From assembly GCF_010906925.1 (NCBI RefSeq), contig NZ_VTVE01000001.1, forward strand, positions 434,001 to 498,000: a stretch of 64,000 nucleotides of DNA. Direction: 5' to 3'. The DNA comes from Pseudobutyrivibrio xylanivorans. GTDB lineage: Bacteria > Bacillota > Clostridia > Lachnospirales > Lachnospiraceae. Positions 44,437-53,720 of this stretch are shown piece by piece. Below the pieces are notes generated by a model. That model was not told the origin of the DNA and searched no databases. It saw only the letters and a program-made list of their open reading frames with translations. A program made the translations under genes and the position numbers. Position 1 is the stretch's first letter. Every line of letters starts with the position of its first letter.

Positions 44437-45600
44437 ATGTTTACTTACAATTGCTTAAATCCAATTTCAGACAAGGGATTAGTTAACTTCTCTACAGACT
44501 TCAAGAAGGTCGAGACAATCGGTGAGGCTGACGCATGCTTAGTTCGTTCAGCTGCTATGCACGATCTTGAGCTTGGTGACAAGCTTAAATGTATCGCACG
44601 TGCTGGTGCCGGTGTTAACAATATTCCTCTTGAGAAATGTGCAGAGGATGGTATCGTAGTTTTCAATACACCAGGTGCTAATGCAAACGGTGTTAAGGAG
44701 CTTGTTTTTGCAGGAATGCTTTTAGCTTCTCGTGATATCGTTGGCGGTATTGACTGGGTAAAGGAAAATGTTGCTGATGAGAACATTGCAAAGACAGCAG
44801 AAAAGGCTAAGAAAGCTTTCGCTGGTACAGAGATTGCTGGCAAGAAGCTTGGTGTTATCGGTCTTGGAGCTATCGGTGTCAAGGTAGCTAACGACGCAAC
44901 ACATCTTGGTATGGAAGTTATGGGTTATGACCCATACATTTCTGTTAACGCTGCTTGGAACCTTTCTAGAAATGTTAAGCACGTTACAAATGTAGAGGAT
45001 ATCTACAGAGAGTGTGATTTCATTACAGTTCATGTACCACTTGTTGATTCAACAAAGGGTATGATTAATAAAGAGGCTGTTCAGATGATGAAGAAGGGCG
45101 TAGTTATTCTTAACTTTGCTCGTGATCTTCTTGTTGATGAGCCTGCAGTATTAAATGGTATCGAGTCTGGCAAGGTTCGTCATTATGTTACAGACTTTGC
45201 TAATCCTACTACAGCAGGTAAGCCTGGTGTTATCTGTACACCACACCTTGGCGCTTCTACAGAAGAGGCTGAGGACAACTGTGCAATTATGGCAGTTAAG
45301 GAAGTTATGGATTACATGGAAAATGGTAACATTTGCCATTCTGTAAATTACCCTGACTGTGATATGGGAATTTGTACAACAGAGTCACGTGTGGCTATTC
45401 TTCATAAGAATAAGGCTGGTCTTATCGCTTCATTTACAACAATTCTTGGTAACGAGAATGTAAACGTAGAAGATATGACTAACAAGAGTCGTGGCGATTA
45501 TGCATATACATTACTTGATCTTGCTGCAAAGCCAGCAGAGACTGTAATTAACGAAATTGAGAAGGTTGACGGAGTTATTAAAGTAAGGGTGGTAAAATAA
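44437..45600 (+). CDS. serA: D-3-phosphoglycerate dehydrogenase
   Basis: 387 residues from the ATG at 44437 (AAGGAG upstream; the longer frame runs back through the structured element). Oxidises 3-phosphoglycerate, first step of serine synthesis. NAD-binding LGVIGLGAIGVKVANDA (~residue 145), substrate/catalytic Arg and His regions ARAGAGVNNIP and CTPHLGASTEEAEDN. A C-terminal ACT-like domain begins near ESRVAILHKNKAGLIASFTTIL, likely for feedback by serine. Followed after 2 bases by the DUF1015 gene. Confidence 0.95.
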   Translation: MFTYNCLNPISDKGLVNFSTDFKKVETIGEADACLVRSAAMHDLELGDKLKCIARAGAGVNNIPLEKCAEDGIVVFNTPGANANGVKELVFAGMLLASRDIVGGIDWVKENVADENIAKTAEKAKKAFAGTEIAGKKLGVIGLGAIGVKVANDATHLGMEVMGYDPYISVNAAWNLSRNVKHVTNVEDIYRECDFITVHVPLVDSTKGMINKEAVQMMKKGVVILNFARDLLVDEPAVLNGIESGKVRHYVTDFANPTTAGKPGVICTPHLGASTEEAEDNCAIMAVKEVMDYMENGNICHSVNYPDCDMGICTTESRVAILHKNKAGLIASFTTILGNENVNVEDMTNKSRGDYAYTLLDLAAKPAETVINEIEKVDGVIKVRVVK

Positions 45601-45602
45601 TA

Positions 45603-46838
45603 ATGGCAAGGATCGTACCATTTAAAGCAATACGACCATCTAAGGAAGAGGCTGCTGTAATAGCAGCCCTTCCTTATGATGTTTATAGCAGAAAAGAAGC
45701 TTATGAGAAGGTAAAAGAACAGCCAAATTCATTTTTGGCAATTGATAGACCAGAGACACAGTTTGCAGAGGACGTAGACATGTACTCTGATGAGGTCTAT
45801 GAAAAGGCAGCATCAATGCTTAAAGAGTGGACAGATGCTGGAAGATTTATTCAGGATGATAAGGCATATTATTATGTGTATGAGCTCACGATGGACGGTC
45901 GTTCCCAGACTGGTATTGTAGCTTGTGCATCTATTGATGACTATGCCAATTCAGTTATTAAAAAGCATGAGAATACTAGAGCTGAAAAGGAGCAGGATAG
46001 AATCCGCCATGTGGATACCTGCAGTGCTCAGACAGGTCCTATTTTTCTTGCATATAGAGCAGAGCCTACTATATCAGGAGTTGTTCAAAAGGCAAAAAGC
46101 AGAAAGCCTGTATATGATTTTACAGCTGAGGATGGAATTACCCATCGTTGCTGGATAATCAAGGACATGATGGATATGGCTCTTATTGCAATTGCATTTG
46201 AAAAGATGAGTTCTATCTACATTGCTGATGGACATCACAGAGCTGCCAGTGCAGTAAAGGTTGGATTTAAGCGCAGAGAAGAAAATCCTGGATACACAGG
46301 CAAGGAAGATTTTAATTATTTCCTTTCAGTTCTTTTCCCAGATGAGGAACTTAAAATATACGACTACAATCGAGTTGTAAAGGATTTAAATGGACTTGCT
46401 CCAGAAGAACTTTTAGAGGAGCTTGATAGCATTGTTGATATTGTAAAGACTGACAGTAAGCCTATTAGACCAGAGGCAAAAGGTCAGTGGAGTATGCTTT
46501 TAGATGGTACCTGGTATTTATGTCAGGTGAAGAAAGAACATCTTGTTACAGACCCTGTTGAGGGACTTGATGTTTCATTACTTCAAAATCTAGTGCTTCA
46601 GCCATTACTTGGAATTGAGGATCCAAAGACAGACAATCGCATAGATTTTGTCGGAGGTATTCGTGGATTAGAAGAACTAGAAAGAAGATGCGCAGAGGAT
46701 TGTAAAATTGCTTTTGCAATGTATCCAACAAGCATCGCAGAATTATTTGATGTGGCAGATGCAGGACTTCTGATGCCACCAAAATCTACTTGGTTTGAGC
46801 CAAAGCTTAGAAGCGGTTTATTTATTCACAAGATTTAA
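45603..46838 (+). CDS. DUF1015 family protein
   Basis: 411 residues. N-terminus MARIVPFKAIRPSKEEAAVIAALPYDVYS and the motif YIADGHHRAASAVKV (~residue 205) mark the DUF1015 family. Such genes often follow serA/serC in Firmicutes; function not established, though a role in serine-linked metabolism (some relatives are called SerK-like) is discussed. The HHR motif resembles ParB/SerK nucleotide-dependent kinases. Starts 2 bases after serA stop, so co-translated. Confidence 0.8.
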   Translation: MARIVPFKAIRPSKEEAAVIAALPYDVYSRKEAYEKVKEQPNSFLAIDRPETQFAEDVDMYSDEVYEKAASMLKEWTDAGRFIQDDKAYYYVYELTMDGRSQTGIVACASIDDYANSVIKKHENTRAEKEQDRIRHVDTCSAQTGPIFLAYRAEPTISGVVQKAKSRKPVYDFTAEDGITHRCWIIKDMMDMALIAIAFEKMSSIYIADGHHRAASAVKVGFKRREENPGYTGKEDFNYFLSVLFPDEELKIYDYNRVVKDLNGLAPEELLEELDSIVDIVKTDSKPIRPEAKGQWSMLLDGTWYLCQVKKEHLVTDPVEGLDVSLLQNLVLQPLLGIEDPKTDNRIDFVGGIRGLEELERRCAEDCKIAFAMYPTSIAELFDVADAGLLMPPKSTWFEPKLRSGLFIHKI

Positions 46839-46850
46839 TAGGAGTAGGAA

Positions 46851-48326
46851 ATGCCAGTATTTGATTTTGCTCAGGAAGAAAAAGATAACGCAAAGGCGGT
46901 AAAGACTTATGTGACATTTAAGTCAGATGAGCCTGATGCTACAGTTGAGCGTCCGATTTTAGTCCTTCAAAAAAAGGAGGAGATGGCTCATCATATTTGC
47001 GGAACATTTACCAATCCAATTACAAGGACTAGTTTTGAAATCAACACTGAAAATGGAGTGGTTTCTTCAGATATTTTAAGAGTGGATTTGCGCTTTGTAA
47101 GTCTTCTTGGATGGCTTGGAGAAAATCATATACCGGTTAGATTATCTGGCGCAATCACAGATGAGGGCTATGCTGTATACAAGATTAGAGAGACAGGCAT
47201 AGGTAATGGCAAGCTTTCATCAGATGATGGCTTCCTTCAGTTTATGCTTGAGAGATTATTTGCCAGCAATGCTCCTTCAGAGGAAGAGACTGACGAGGAC
47301 GAGGTTGAAGATGGCGATGATATGAAGCTTACAAGCATTCAGTCCATCACAGACTTTATTACTTGTGCCGGCAGAACATTCCCAGATAATATTAGACTTT
47401 GGGCTAGAAGAAACTTAGCAGTTGCTAAGTCCGCTGAAGTTACAATCGAAGAGCGCCGTCATGCACAGCGAGCACTTTCCATTATGACAAGCATTCAGTG
47501 GAAGAGTGATTATTTCGAGGCAATTGATCCAGTGGAGGCTAGACGTATTTTGGACGAGGAGCTTTATGGACTTGAGTCTGTGAAGCAGCGTATTATGGAG
47601 ACTGTAATTCAGGTCAATCGTACTCACACACTTCCAAGCTACGGTTTACTTCTTTGCGGCCCTGCAGGTGTTGGTAAATCTCAAATCGCATATGCGGTAG
47701 CACGTATTTTAAAGCTTCCATGGACTACACTTGATATGAGTTCAATCAATGACCCTGAGCAGCTTACAGGAAGCTCAAGAATTTATTCTAATGCAAAGCC
47801 TGGTATTATCATGGAAGCATTTTCAAATGCTAGCACTAGTAATCTTGTGTTTATTATTAATGAGCTTGATAAGGCAAATTCTGGAAAGGGCAATGGCAAT
47901 CCAGCAGACGTACTTTTGACATTGCTTGATAATTTAGGATTTACTGATAACTATATGGAATGCATGATTCCTACAATGGGCGTATACCCAATTGCCACAG
48001 CAAATGTAAAGGCAGATATTTCTGCACCACTTATGTCTAGATTTGCTGTAATTGATATTCCTGATTATACAATTGAGGAGAAAAAAGAAATCTTTAAGAG
48101 ATTTTCACTTCCAAAGGTATTAAAGAGAATGGGAATGTCACCAGAGGAATGTCAGGTTACTGAGGACGGACTTGATGCAGTGATGGAAAAGTTCGTTATT
48201 TCTACTGGTATAAGAAATGTTGAACAGGCAGCTGAGCATCTTGCTGCTAATGCCCTCTATCAAATCGAGGTGGACAAGGTAAAAAATGTTGTATTTGATA
48301 GAGAAATGGTTAATAAAATTTCTTAA
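46851..48326 (+). CDS. Lon-like AAA+ ATPase without protease domain
   Basis: 491 residues. N-terminal ~150 residues unknown, followed by an acidic linker (EEETDEDEVEDGDD), then an AAA+ module: Walker A GPAGVGKS (270-277), Walker B VFIINELDKANS, and the sensor/Arg-finger area APLMSRFAVIDIPDY. The ELYGLESVKQRIMETV segment is Lon-like, but there is no Ser-Lys protease part. 13 bases after the DUF1015 gene. Probably a remodelling ATPase; partner unknown. Confidence 0.75.
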   Translation: MPVFDFAQEEKDNAKAVKTYVTFKSDEPDATVERPILVLQKKEEMAHHICGTFTNPITRTSFEINTENGVVSSDILRVDLRFVSLLGWLGENHIPVRLSGAITDEGYAVYKIRETGIGNGKLSSDDGFLQFMLERLFASNAPSEEETDEDEVEDGDDMKLTSIQSITDFITCAGRTFPDNIRLWARRNLAVAKSAEVTIEERRHAQRALSIMTSIQWKSDYFEAIDPVEARRILDEELYGLESVKQRIMETVIQVNRTHTLPSYGLLLCGPAGVGKSQIAYAVARILKLPWTTLDMSSINDPEQLTGSSRIYSNAKPGIIMEAFSNASTSNLVFIINELDKANSGKGNGNPADVLLTLLDNLGFTDNYMECMIPTMGVYPIATANVKADISAPLMSRFAVIDIPDYTIEEKKEIFKRFSLPKVLKRMGMSPEECQVTEDGLDAVMEKFVISTGIRNVEQAAEHLAANALYQIEVDKVKNVVFDREMVNKIS

Positions 48327-48414
48327 TTTGGGTTTACAAAGAGTTGTTTTATGTGTTAAATTTTTTATGTAAATTCAAACAATTTAATTTAGCAAATATG
48401 AAAGGAGAGTAGCT

Positions 48415-48498
48415 ATGGATAAATCGGACAGTCACGGGCGATTATTTAGCGACGAGGCATTAGATGCGCATAAGAATATAGCTGCTCTTTACAAATAA
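48415..48498 (+). CDS. 27-residue leader-type ORF before mgtE
   Basis: ATG preceded by AAAGGAGAG at a good distance. Peptide MDKSDSHGRLFSDEALDAHK plus seven more residues, ending at TAA. Rich in Asp/Ser/His. It lies 95 bases upstream of mgtE, followed by a terminator-like hairpin, an arrangement like an attenuating leader peptide. No homologue known to me. The strong ribosome site contrasts with the weak one of mgtE. Confidence 0.5.
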   Translation: MDKSDSHGRLFSDEALDAHKNIAALYK

Positions 48499-48503
48499 TA
48501 GAG

Positions 48504-48593
48504 TAGTTTCATTTATATGGGCAGATTTTGTCATCGTCTAATGGTAATCCAAAAAGTCGGTGACTTTTTTTATGCATTAGTTCATGTGAAACT
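48504..48593 (+). promoter_or_regulatory. Attenuator-like leader of mgtE
   Basis: TAGTTTCA (48504-48511) can pair with TGAAACTA (48586-48593), which covers the sequence just before the mgtE start. Between them AAAAAGTC (48551-48558) / GACTTTTT (48562-48569) with T7 forms a small terminator. It lacks the features of an M-box that I would recognise. Confidence 0.45.
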
Positions 48594-49982
48594 ATGGAAA
48601 ACAAAGAATTATTAGAGAACACAATTACTGGGGAGATTATTGACTTACTTCGCTCTAATATCAGTGCTGATGAGCTAATCGAAGCTCTGGACGATTATCA
48701 TGAGAATGATATTGCCGAGGCATACGAGGCTCTAGATAAAGAGGACCGTCAGAGATTATTCGGTATCTTAGGTGCTGAGCGACTTTCAGAAATTTTCCCT
48801 TACATTGAGGATGTAGGTGAGATTCTTGCAGAAATCACACCAGAACAGGCTGCAGACGTCCTCGAAAACATGGATGCCGACGATGCGGTTGATGCTCTTG
48901 AAGATATCGAGGATGAGGAGCAGAGAGAACAGCTCATTTCCTTGATGGACAAAGAGGCATCGGCAGATGTCCGCTTGATTAATTCCTACGACGAGGATGA
49001 GATTGGTAGCATGATGACTACAAATTTCATCGTTGTTGGCAAGAATTTTTCAGTTAAGCAGGCTATGCGTTCTTTGATTTCTCAGTCAAAGGACAATGAC
49101 AATATCAACACTATTTATGTTGAGGATGAGGATAAGAAATATTACGGAGCAATCGAGCTTAGAGATTTGATTTTAGCTCGTGATTATACTCCACTTGATG
49201 ATATTATTTCCCATAGTTATCCAAGCGTTAAGGCAGATGCTTTGATTTCTGACACAATCGAAGATTTAAAGGATTACGCTGAGGATTCTATCCCAGTACT
49301 TAATCCTGCAGACGAGATTATCGGTGTTATCACATCTCAGGATATCATCGAGGCGGTAGATGATGAGATGGGTGAAGACTACGCTAAGTTGGCTGGTTTG
49401 ACTGCTGAAGAGGATTTGAACGAGAGACTTGGTGAGAGTATTAAAAAGCGTATACCTTGGCTTTTACTGTTGCTTGGACTAGGACTTGTCACAAGCTCAG
49501 TTATCGGTATTTTTGACAGGGTAGTAGCATCAGTTGCTATTGTTGTAGTATTCCAGTCATTGATTCTTGATATGGCAGGAAATGTTGGAACACAGTCGCT
49601 GGCTGTTACTATTCGAGTTCTTATGGACGAGGAAATTTCAGGACTTGAGAAGGCTAAGTTTGTCCTAAAGGAGATGCGTGTAGGTGGAACTAATGGATTG
49701 ATTCTCGGTACACTTGCACTTGTGTTTATTGCACTTTATCTTCACAGTTTGAAGGGACTGGCTTGGGCTGCAGCATTTAGAGTTTCTGGCATTGTTGGAT
49801 TCTCTCTATTTGTAGCGATGATTGTATCTAGTTTTATCGGAACAATTATTCCAATTTTCTTCCATAAGATTAAGGTGGATCCAGCTGTTGCTTCAGGTCC
49901 ACTTATCACAACTGTTAATGATTTAGTTGCTGTTGTAACATACTACGGTTTGGCTGGTTTGTTACTTGTAGGACATATCTAG
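48594..49982 (+). CDS. mgtE: Magnesium transporter MgtE
   Basis: 462 residues. N-terminal superhelical domain (residues ~20-130) rich in Asp/Glu, paired CBS domains (MTTNFIVVGKNFSVKQAM; ~135-260) that sense Mg2+, a plug helix and a five-helix membrane domain from ~285 with the selectivity region DMAGNVGTQSLAVTIR and DPAVASGPLITTVNDLVAV. Full length. No strong Shine-Dalgarno before the ATG, and the upstream leader can base-pair near the start, suggesting translational or transcriptional control. Confidence 0.93.
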   Translation: MENKELLENTITGEIIDLLRSNISADELIEALDDYHENDIAEAYEALDKEDRQRLFGILGAERLSEIFPYIEDVGEILAEITPEQAADVLENMDADDAVDALEDIEDEEQREQLISLMDKEASADVRLINSYDEDEIGSMMTTNFIVVGKNFSVKQAMRSLISQSKDNDNINTIYVEDEDKKYYGAIELRDLILARDYTPLDDIISHSYPSVKADALISDTIEDLKDYAEDSIPVLNPADEIIGVITSQDIIEAVDDEMGEDYAKLAGLTAEEDLNERLGESIKKRIPWLLLLLGLGLVTSSVIGIFDRVVASVAIVVVFQSLILDMAGNVGTQSLAVTIRVLMDEEISGLEKAKFVLKEMRVGGTNGLILGTLALVFIALYLHSLKGLAWAAAFRVSGIVGFSLFVAMIVSSFIGTIIPIFFHKIKVDPAVASGPLITTVNDLVAVVTYYGLAGLLLVGHI

Positions 49983-50002
49983 TATATGCGGGGGAGTTCA
50001 TT

Positions 50003-50890
50003 ATGAAGGTGCTAAATTTTGGTTCTTTAAACATGGATTACAGCTATCAGGTAGACCATATTGTCAGAGAAGGAGAGACTATTTCTTCTAGGGATTTGAA
50101 AATCAATCTAGGAGGAAAGGGATTCAATCAATCTGTGGCATTGGCTAGAGCTGGAGTGCCAGTTTATCATGCAGGTCTTGTAGGCGAAGAGGGACTGGAT
50201 TTTTATGATGCCTGTCAGGATTGTGGAATCAAAACAGACTACATGCGCACCGTTACTGGCAGATGTGGTCATACAATTATTCAGGTAGATAATGAAGGTC
50301 AAAACAGCATCGTTCTTTATGGCGGTGCCAACCAAAAGAACACCAAGGAATTCGTTGATGAAGTCCTTAGCAATTTTTCTACTGGGGATATTATTCTTCT
50401 GCAAAATGAAATTAATGAACTTCCATATATAATAGATCAGGCATTTGCCAAGGGCATGACTATTGTGCTTAATCCTTCTCCAATGGATGACAGGATAAAT
50501 GAATGTGATTTGGGCAAGGTTTCCATTTTCGTATTAAATGAAAATGAGGGAACTCAGCTTACAGGCAAGACTACACCGGCCACAATTGTGGCGGCAATGG
50601 AAGCTAGCTTTTCAAATGCTAAGATTTTGCTTACTCTAGGAAAGGATGGAGCTATTTACCACCATGGTGATGAGGAGCTCTATCAGGGAGCATTTGAGGT
50701 GGACACAGTTGATACCACTGCTGCTGGCGATACATTTACAGGCTATTTTATTTCTGGACTAATTAAGAAAATGCCTACTAGAGTTAATCTGATTCTTGCT
50801 AGCAAAGCCGCTGCTCTTGCAGTTACAAAACCTGGTGCAGCACAGTCGATTCCATTTATGTCAGAGGTGGAAATCTTTTCAATTGAATAG
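50003..50890 (+). CDS. PfkB-family sugar kinase, ribokinase-like
   Basis: 295 residues. PfkB signature 1 area NLGGKGFNQSVALARAGV (~residue 36) and signature 2 with the catalytic Asp in DTTAAGDTFTGYFISG (~240). The N-terminal GSLNMDYSYQVDHIVREGET and INLGGKG pattern fit ribokinase; the true substrate may be another sugar. GGGGGAG precedes the ATG, 20 bases after mgtE. A strong terminator follows, so mgtE and this gene probably share a transcript. Confidence 0.85.
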   Translation: MKVLNFGSLNMDYSYQVDHIVREGETISSRDLKINLGGKGFNQSVALARAGVPVYHAGLVGEEGLDFYDACQDCGIKTDYMRTVTGRCGHTIIQVDNEGQNSIVLYGGANQKNTKEFVDEVLSNFSTGDIILLQNEINELPYIIDQAFAKGMTIVLNPSPMDDRINECDLGKVSIFVLNENEGTQLTGKTTPATIVAAMEASFSNAKILLTLGKDGAIYHHGDEELYQGAFEVDTVDTTAAGDTFTGYFISGLIKKMPTRVNLILASKAAALAVTKPGAAQSIPFMSEVEIFSIE

Positions 50891-50908
50891 TTAAAAAAGC
50901 ATATAAAA

Positions 50909-50958
50909 GGCGCCACATGTTGATATTGAAACACATATCAATATGTGGTGCTTCTTTT
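50909..50958 (+). terminator. Strong terminator after the sugar kinase
   Basis: Arms GCGCCACATGTTGATAT (50910-50926) and ATATCAATATGTGGTGC (50935-50951), ~17 bp with few mismatches, followed by TTCTTTT. Confidence 0.85.
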
Positions 50959-51019
50959 CACAGATAAATCATAAAAAACAACAAAATCTTGTGGCGAAGA
51001 AGAGCAAAGTAGGGTAAAA

Positions 51020-51071
51020 TTAAATTATCAGAAAAGTTATCTACAAACTGTAGCGCTGACTGATAATTTAA
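51020..51071 (+). promoter_or_regulatory. Nested 5'-UTR hairpin before phoH
   Basis: Perfect 12-bp arms TTAAATTATCAG (51020-51031) / CTGATAATTTAA (51060-51071), with an inner CTACA-AAC-TGTAG hairpin (51041-51053). Ends 5 bases before the AAGGAG of phoH. May be an operator or an RNA structure controlling translation. Confidence 0.5.
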
Positions 51072-51093
51072 TATGCAAGGAGCGTGACCCCTT

Positions 51094-52377
51094 ATGAAGA
51101 AAAACTACGTACTCGACACTAACATTTTGATTCATTGCCCTTCGGCCTTGTTTGGTTTTGATGATAATAATGTCATCATTACCACCACTACTTTGCAGGA
51201 GCTTGACTCTATGAAGACGGCTTATGCTGAGGTGGGTTATGGCGCGCGAGAGTCAATCCGAAACATCGAATCTATAGAAGGGGATTACGCCAACGGTGTG
51301 ACTATGCCAAATGGCGGCACCTTCAAAATTGCAAAGGAATCTGAATTTGAGAAGCTGGTTCCAGCTGAATTCACCTTAGAAAGACCTGACAACAGAATAA
51401 TTAATGGTGTGCTTGCTATTGCAAAGCAAAGCGACCTTGAAACAATACTTGTAACTAATGATATTTCAATGAGAATCAATGCTACTATGTGTGGTTGCGT
51501 TGTACAAGGTTATCACAATGAAATGATTGTTGATAACGAGAACTACACAGGACGTAGGGATATTACGCCAGAGGATATCGAGAGTCCATTTAACAAGGGA
51601 TTTATCGAGAATGAATTTGGTATTTGCAAGGACGGAAGCAATTCGGCTCTCTATACTTTCAAGGAAGATGGATGGCATCTATTAAAGGATAGAGATTACT
51701 ACACACCATACTGTCAGCCTAGAAATGTGGGACAGAGATTTGCTTTATATGCACTGCTTGCCAGTCCAGATGAAATCCCTCTTGTTATTCTAAAAGGTAG
51801 TGCTGGTACTGCAAAGACATTCCTTTCACTGGCAGCTGGTCTTCAGGGATATTATCACAATGGTTACGACAGAATTATGATTACAAGAAGTAACACTCTT
51901 TCAGATAATGATTTGGGATTTTTACCTGGAGATTTGGAAGAAAAAATGACACCTCTTATTGCTCCATTCATGGATAACCTGCAGGTACTTTTGAAGGGAC
52001 AGAACGAAGAGAAGGAGCAGATTAAGATTCAAATTGAGGATATGTTTGAGACAGGTATCCTGGAAATTTGTTCTCTTGCATATATGAGAGGTCGTTCTCT
52101 TGTTAATTCTTACATTGTTGTAGATGAAGCTCAAAACTGTACCATTGGACAGATACTTGAGATTATTACTAGAGCAGGAAAAGGCTCAAAAGTTGTGCTA
52201 CTTGGAGATCCAGACCAGATTGATTCTCCAAAGCTGGACAGAAAAAATAATGGTTTATCCTTCGCAGCAGAGAGAATGAAAGGCTCTAAGTTATGTGCTC
52301 AGATTACCTTTGATGAGAGCGAAACAGTAAGAAGCGCTCTTGCAGCCGAAGGTGCTAAGAGATTAGTTATCAAATAA
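51094..52377 (+). CDS. PIN-PhoH family protein (PhoH2/YlaK-like)
   Basis: 427 residues. PIN RNase domain at the N-terminus (YVLDTNILIHCP, TTLQELDSMK, LVTNDISMR with acidic metal ligands), then a PhoH ATPase/helicase domain: Walker A LKGSAGTAKTF (~232), Walker B YIVVDEAQN, LLGDPDQID. Members are described as RNA-unwinding ribonucleases. AAGGAG lies 13 bases before the ATG, longer than usual, and can partly pair with CCCCTT next to the start. Confidence 0.9.
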   Translation: MKKNYVLDTNILIHCPSALFGFDDNNVIITTTTLQELDSMKTAYAEVGYGARESIRNIESIEGDYANGVTMPNGGTFKIAKESEFEKLVPAEFTLERPDNRIINGVLAIAKQSDLETILVTNDISMRINATMCGCVVQGYHNEMIVDNENYTGRRDITPEDIESPFNKGFIENEFGICKDGSNSALYTFKEDGWHLLKDRDYYTPYCQPRNVGQRFALYALLASPDEIPLVILKGSAGTAKTFLSLAAGLQGYYHNGYDRIMITRSNTLSDNDLGFLPGDLEEKMTPLIAPFMDNLQVLLKGQNEEKEQIKIQIEDMFETGILEICSLAYMRGRSLVNSYIVVDEAQNCTIGQILEIITRAGKGSKVVLLGDPDQIDSPKLDRKNNGLSFAAERMKGSKLCAQITFDESETVRSALAAEGAKRLVIK

Positions 52378-52404
52378 CTTTGTGGTATTATAAATCCTCC
52401 TTTT

Positions 52405-52440
52405 GGGGACTCGGCTTGACTGAGTCCCCTTTACGTTTTA
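52405..52440 (+). terminator. Terminator after phoH
   Basis: GGGGACTC (52405-52412) / GAGTCCCC (52422-52429), followed by TTTACGTTTT. Confidence 0.85.
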
Positions 52441-52482
52441 TACTATGATGGTTGCGTTATAGTTTTTTTTAGTGGGTGTTAT

Positions 52483-53565
52483 ATGATAAAAGAAATTGAA
52501 GGGTATGTGTCAGATCTCCCAAAAGGCTGCATTACGGAGACTGATATTTATACGGACAAAGGAGCTTTGCTTTGTCCACGTATGACTATAATAGATGCGG
52601 CAATGCTTAAGAACCTTTCTAAATACAAGGGGAGGATTCACGCTGTTGTTTCTTATACTCCAGAGATGGTAGTGGTGGAGGATGAGACACCAATAGCTGA
52701 TGAGGATAGATCTGTTATTTTTGAAGAATCATTCAAAAAATATGCAGAGGAGACATTGTCTTCTCTTTTTGCTGACGTTGACAATGTAGATTATTTGACT
52801 TCAGGTATGAATGAGGTTGGTCAGGAAATTTTCCAGATTATCGATAAATCAAAGGATCTATTTATTAATTTGGCTAATTTAAAAGTCAGCGATGAGTATA
52901 CTTACAAACATTCTGTTGATGTAGGTACTATGGCAGCCATTCTTGCAAAGACCAGCGGTGAGTCAAAGCAATTTGTACATGATATTACAATATCTGGATT
53001 GCTTCATGATGTGGGCAAGGAAAAAATCCCTAGAGAAGTTCTTAATAAGCCATCTAAACTGACTACAGACGAGTTTGAGCTTATTAAGACTCATCCAGTT
53101 CATGGATATAGACTTCTTATGAATTCTAATGACGTTACAGAAGAGATGCGTCAGGGAATTTTAAATCATCATGAGAATCTTGATGGTACTGGATATCCAC
53201 GAGGACTTGAAGCAGATCAAATTGGTAAGATGGGTCAGATTTTAGCTATTGTTGACGTGTATGATGCGTTGGTTACAAAGCGCACATACAAGGAGGCTAA
53301 GACACCTGGTCAGGCCATTGAAATTATGTTTACCATGAGCAACAAGTTCAATTTGAAATATTTCAAGCATTTCTTGTCTGTTATTAATGCTTTCCCAAAT
53401 GGCTCAAAGGTAATGCTTAGCACAGGTGAGAAAGCTATAGTTATGAAACAAAATAAGTCTTATCCACTTCGACCAGTTATAAAGGTTATCAAGTCAGGCC
53501 AGGTTATTAATCTTGCTTCTGATCCTAGCTTTTTATCAACTGTAATAATGGATTCTGTATCATAG
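52483..53565 (+). CDS. HD-GYP domain protein, probable cyclic-di-nucleotide phosphodiesterase
   Basis: 360 residues. HD-GYP domain from ~residue 130: LKVSDEYTYKHSVDVG, LLHDVGKEKIPREVLNKP (HD pair), THPVHGYRLL, NHHENLDGTGYPRGL (the GYP motif), VDVYDALVTKRTYK. No receiver or membrane domain is visible; the N-terminal ~120 residues are a DUF3391-like or unknown input region. Hydrolyses c-di-GMP or related nucleotides. Monocistronic between two terminators. Confidence 0.88.
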   Translation: MIKEIEGYVSDLPKGCITETDIYTDKGALLCPRMTIIDAAMLKNLSKYKGRIHAVVSYTPEMVVVEDETPIADEDRSVIFEESFKKYAEETLSSLFADVDNVDYLTSGMNEVGQEIFQIIDKSKDLFINLANLKVSDEYTYKHSVDVGTMAAILAKTSGESKQFVHDITISGLLHDVGKEKIPREVLNKPSKLTTDEFELIKTHPVHGYRLLMNSNDVTEEMRQGILNHHENLDGTGYPRGLEADQIGKMGQILAIVDVYDALVTKRTYKEAKTPGQAIEIMFTMSNKFNLKYFKHFLSVINAFPNGSKVMLSTGEKAIVMKQNKSYPLRPVIKVIKSGQVINLASDPSFLSTVIMDSVS

Positions 53566-53572
53566 ATTAATT

Positions 53573-53601
53573 AAAGCTAGCCGTAAAAGGCTAGCTTTTT
53601 T
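53573..53601 (+). terminator. Terminator after the HD-GYP gene
   Basis: AAAGCTAGCC / GGCTAGCTTT perfect 10-bp stem, loop GTAAAA, T6. Confidence 0.92.
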
Positions 53602-53720
53602 ATGACTTTTTAAGAGGCACCTCGTAGATAAAAATAAAATTTTAACTGTATGACTTGAAATAGTACAGAAGATGTGTATACTTAGCTTATAGACAAACTG
53701 TGTTTATGGAGGATTGTGAT

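Noticed and set aside
48526-48560. tRNA-like start (GTCATCGTCTAATGG) before mgtE
   Set aside because: No acceptor stem, anticodon arm or T-loop follows.
48327-48593. M-box (ykoK) magnesium riboswitch before mgtE
   Set aside because: Too short and lacking the conserved M-box core; leader ORF and small hairpin explain the region better.
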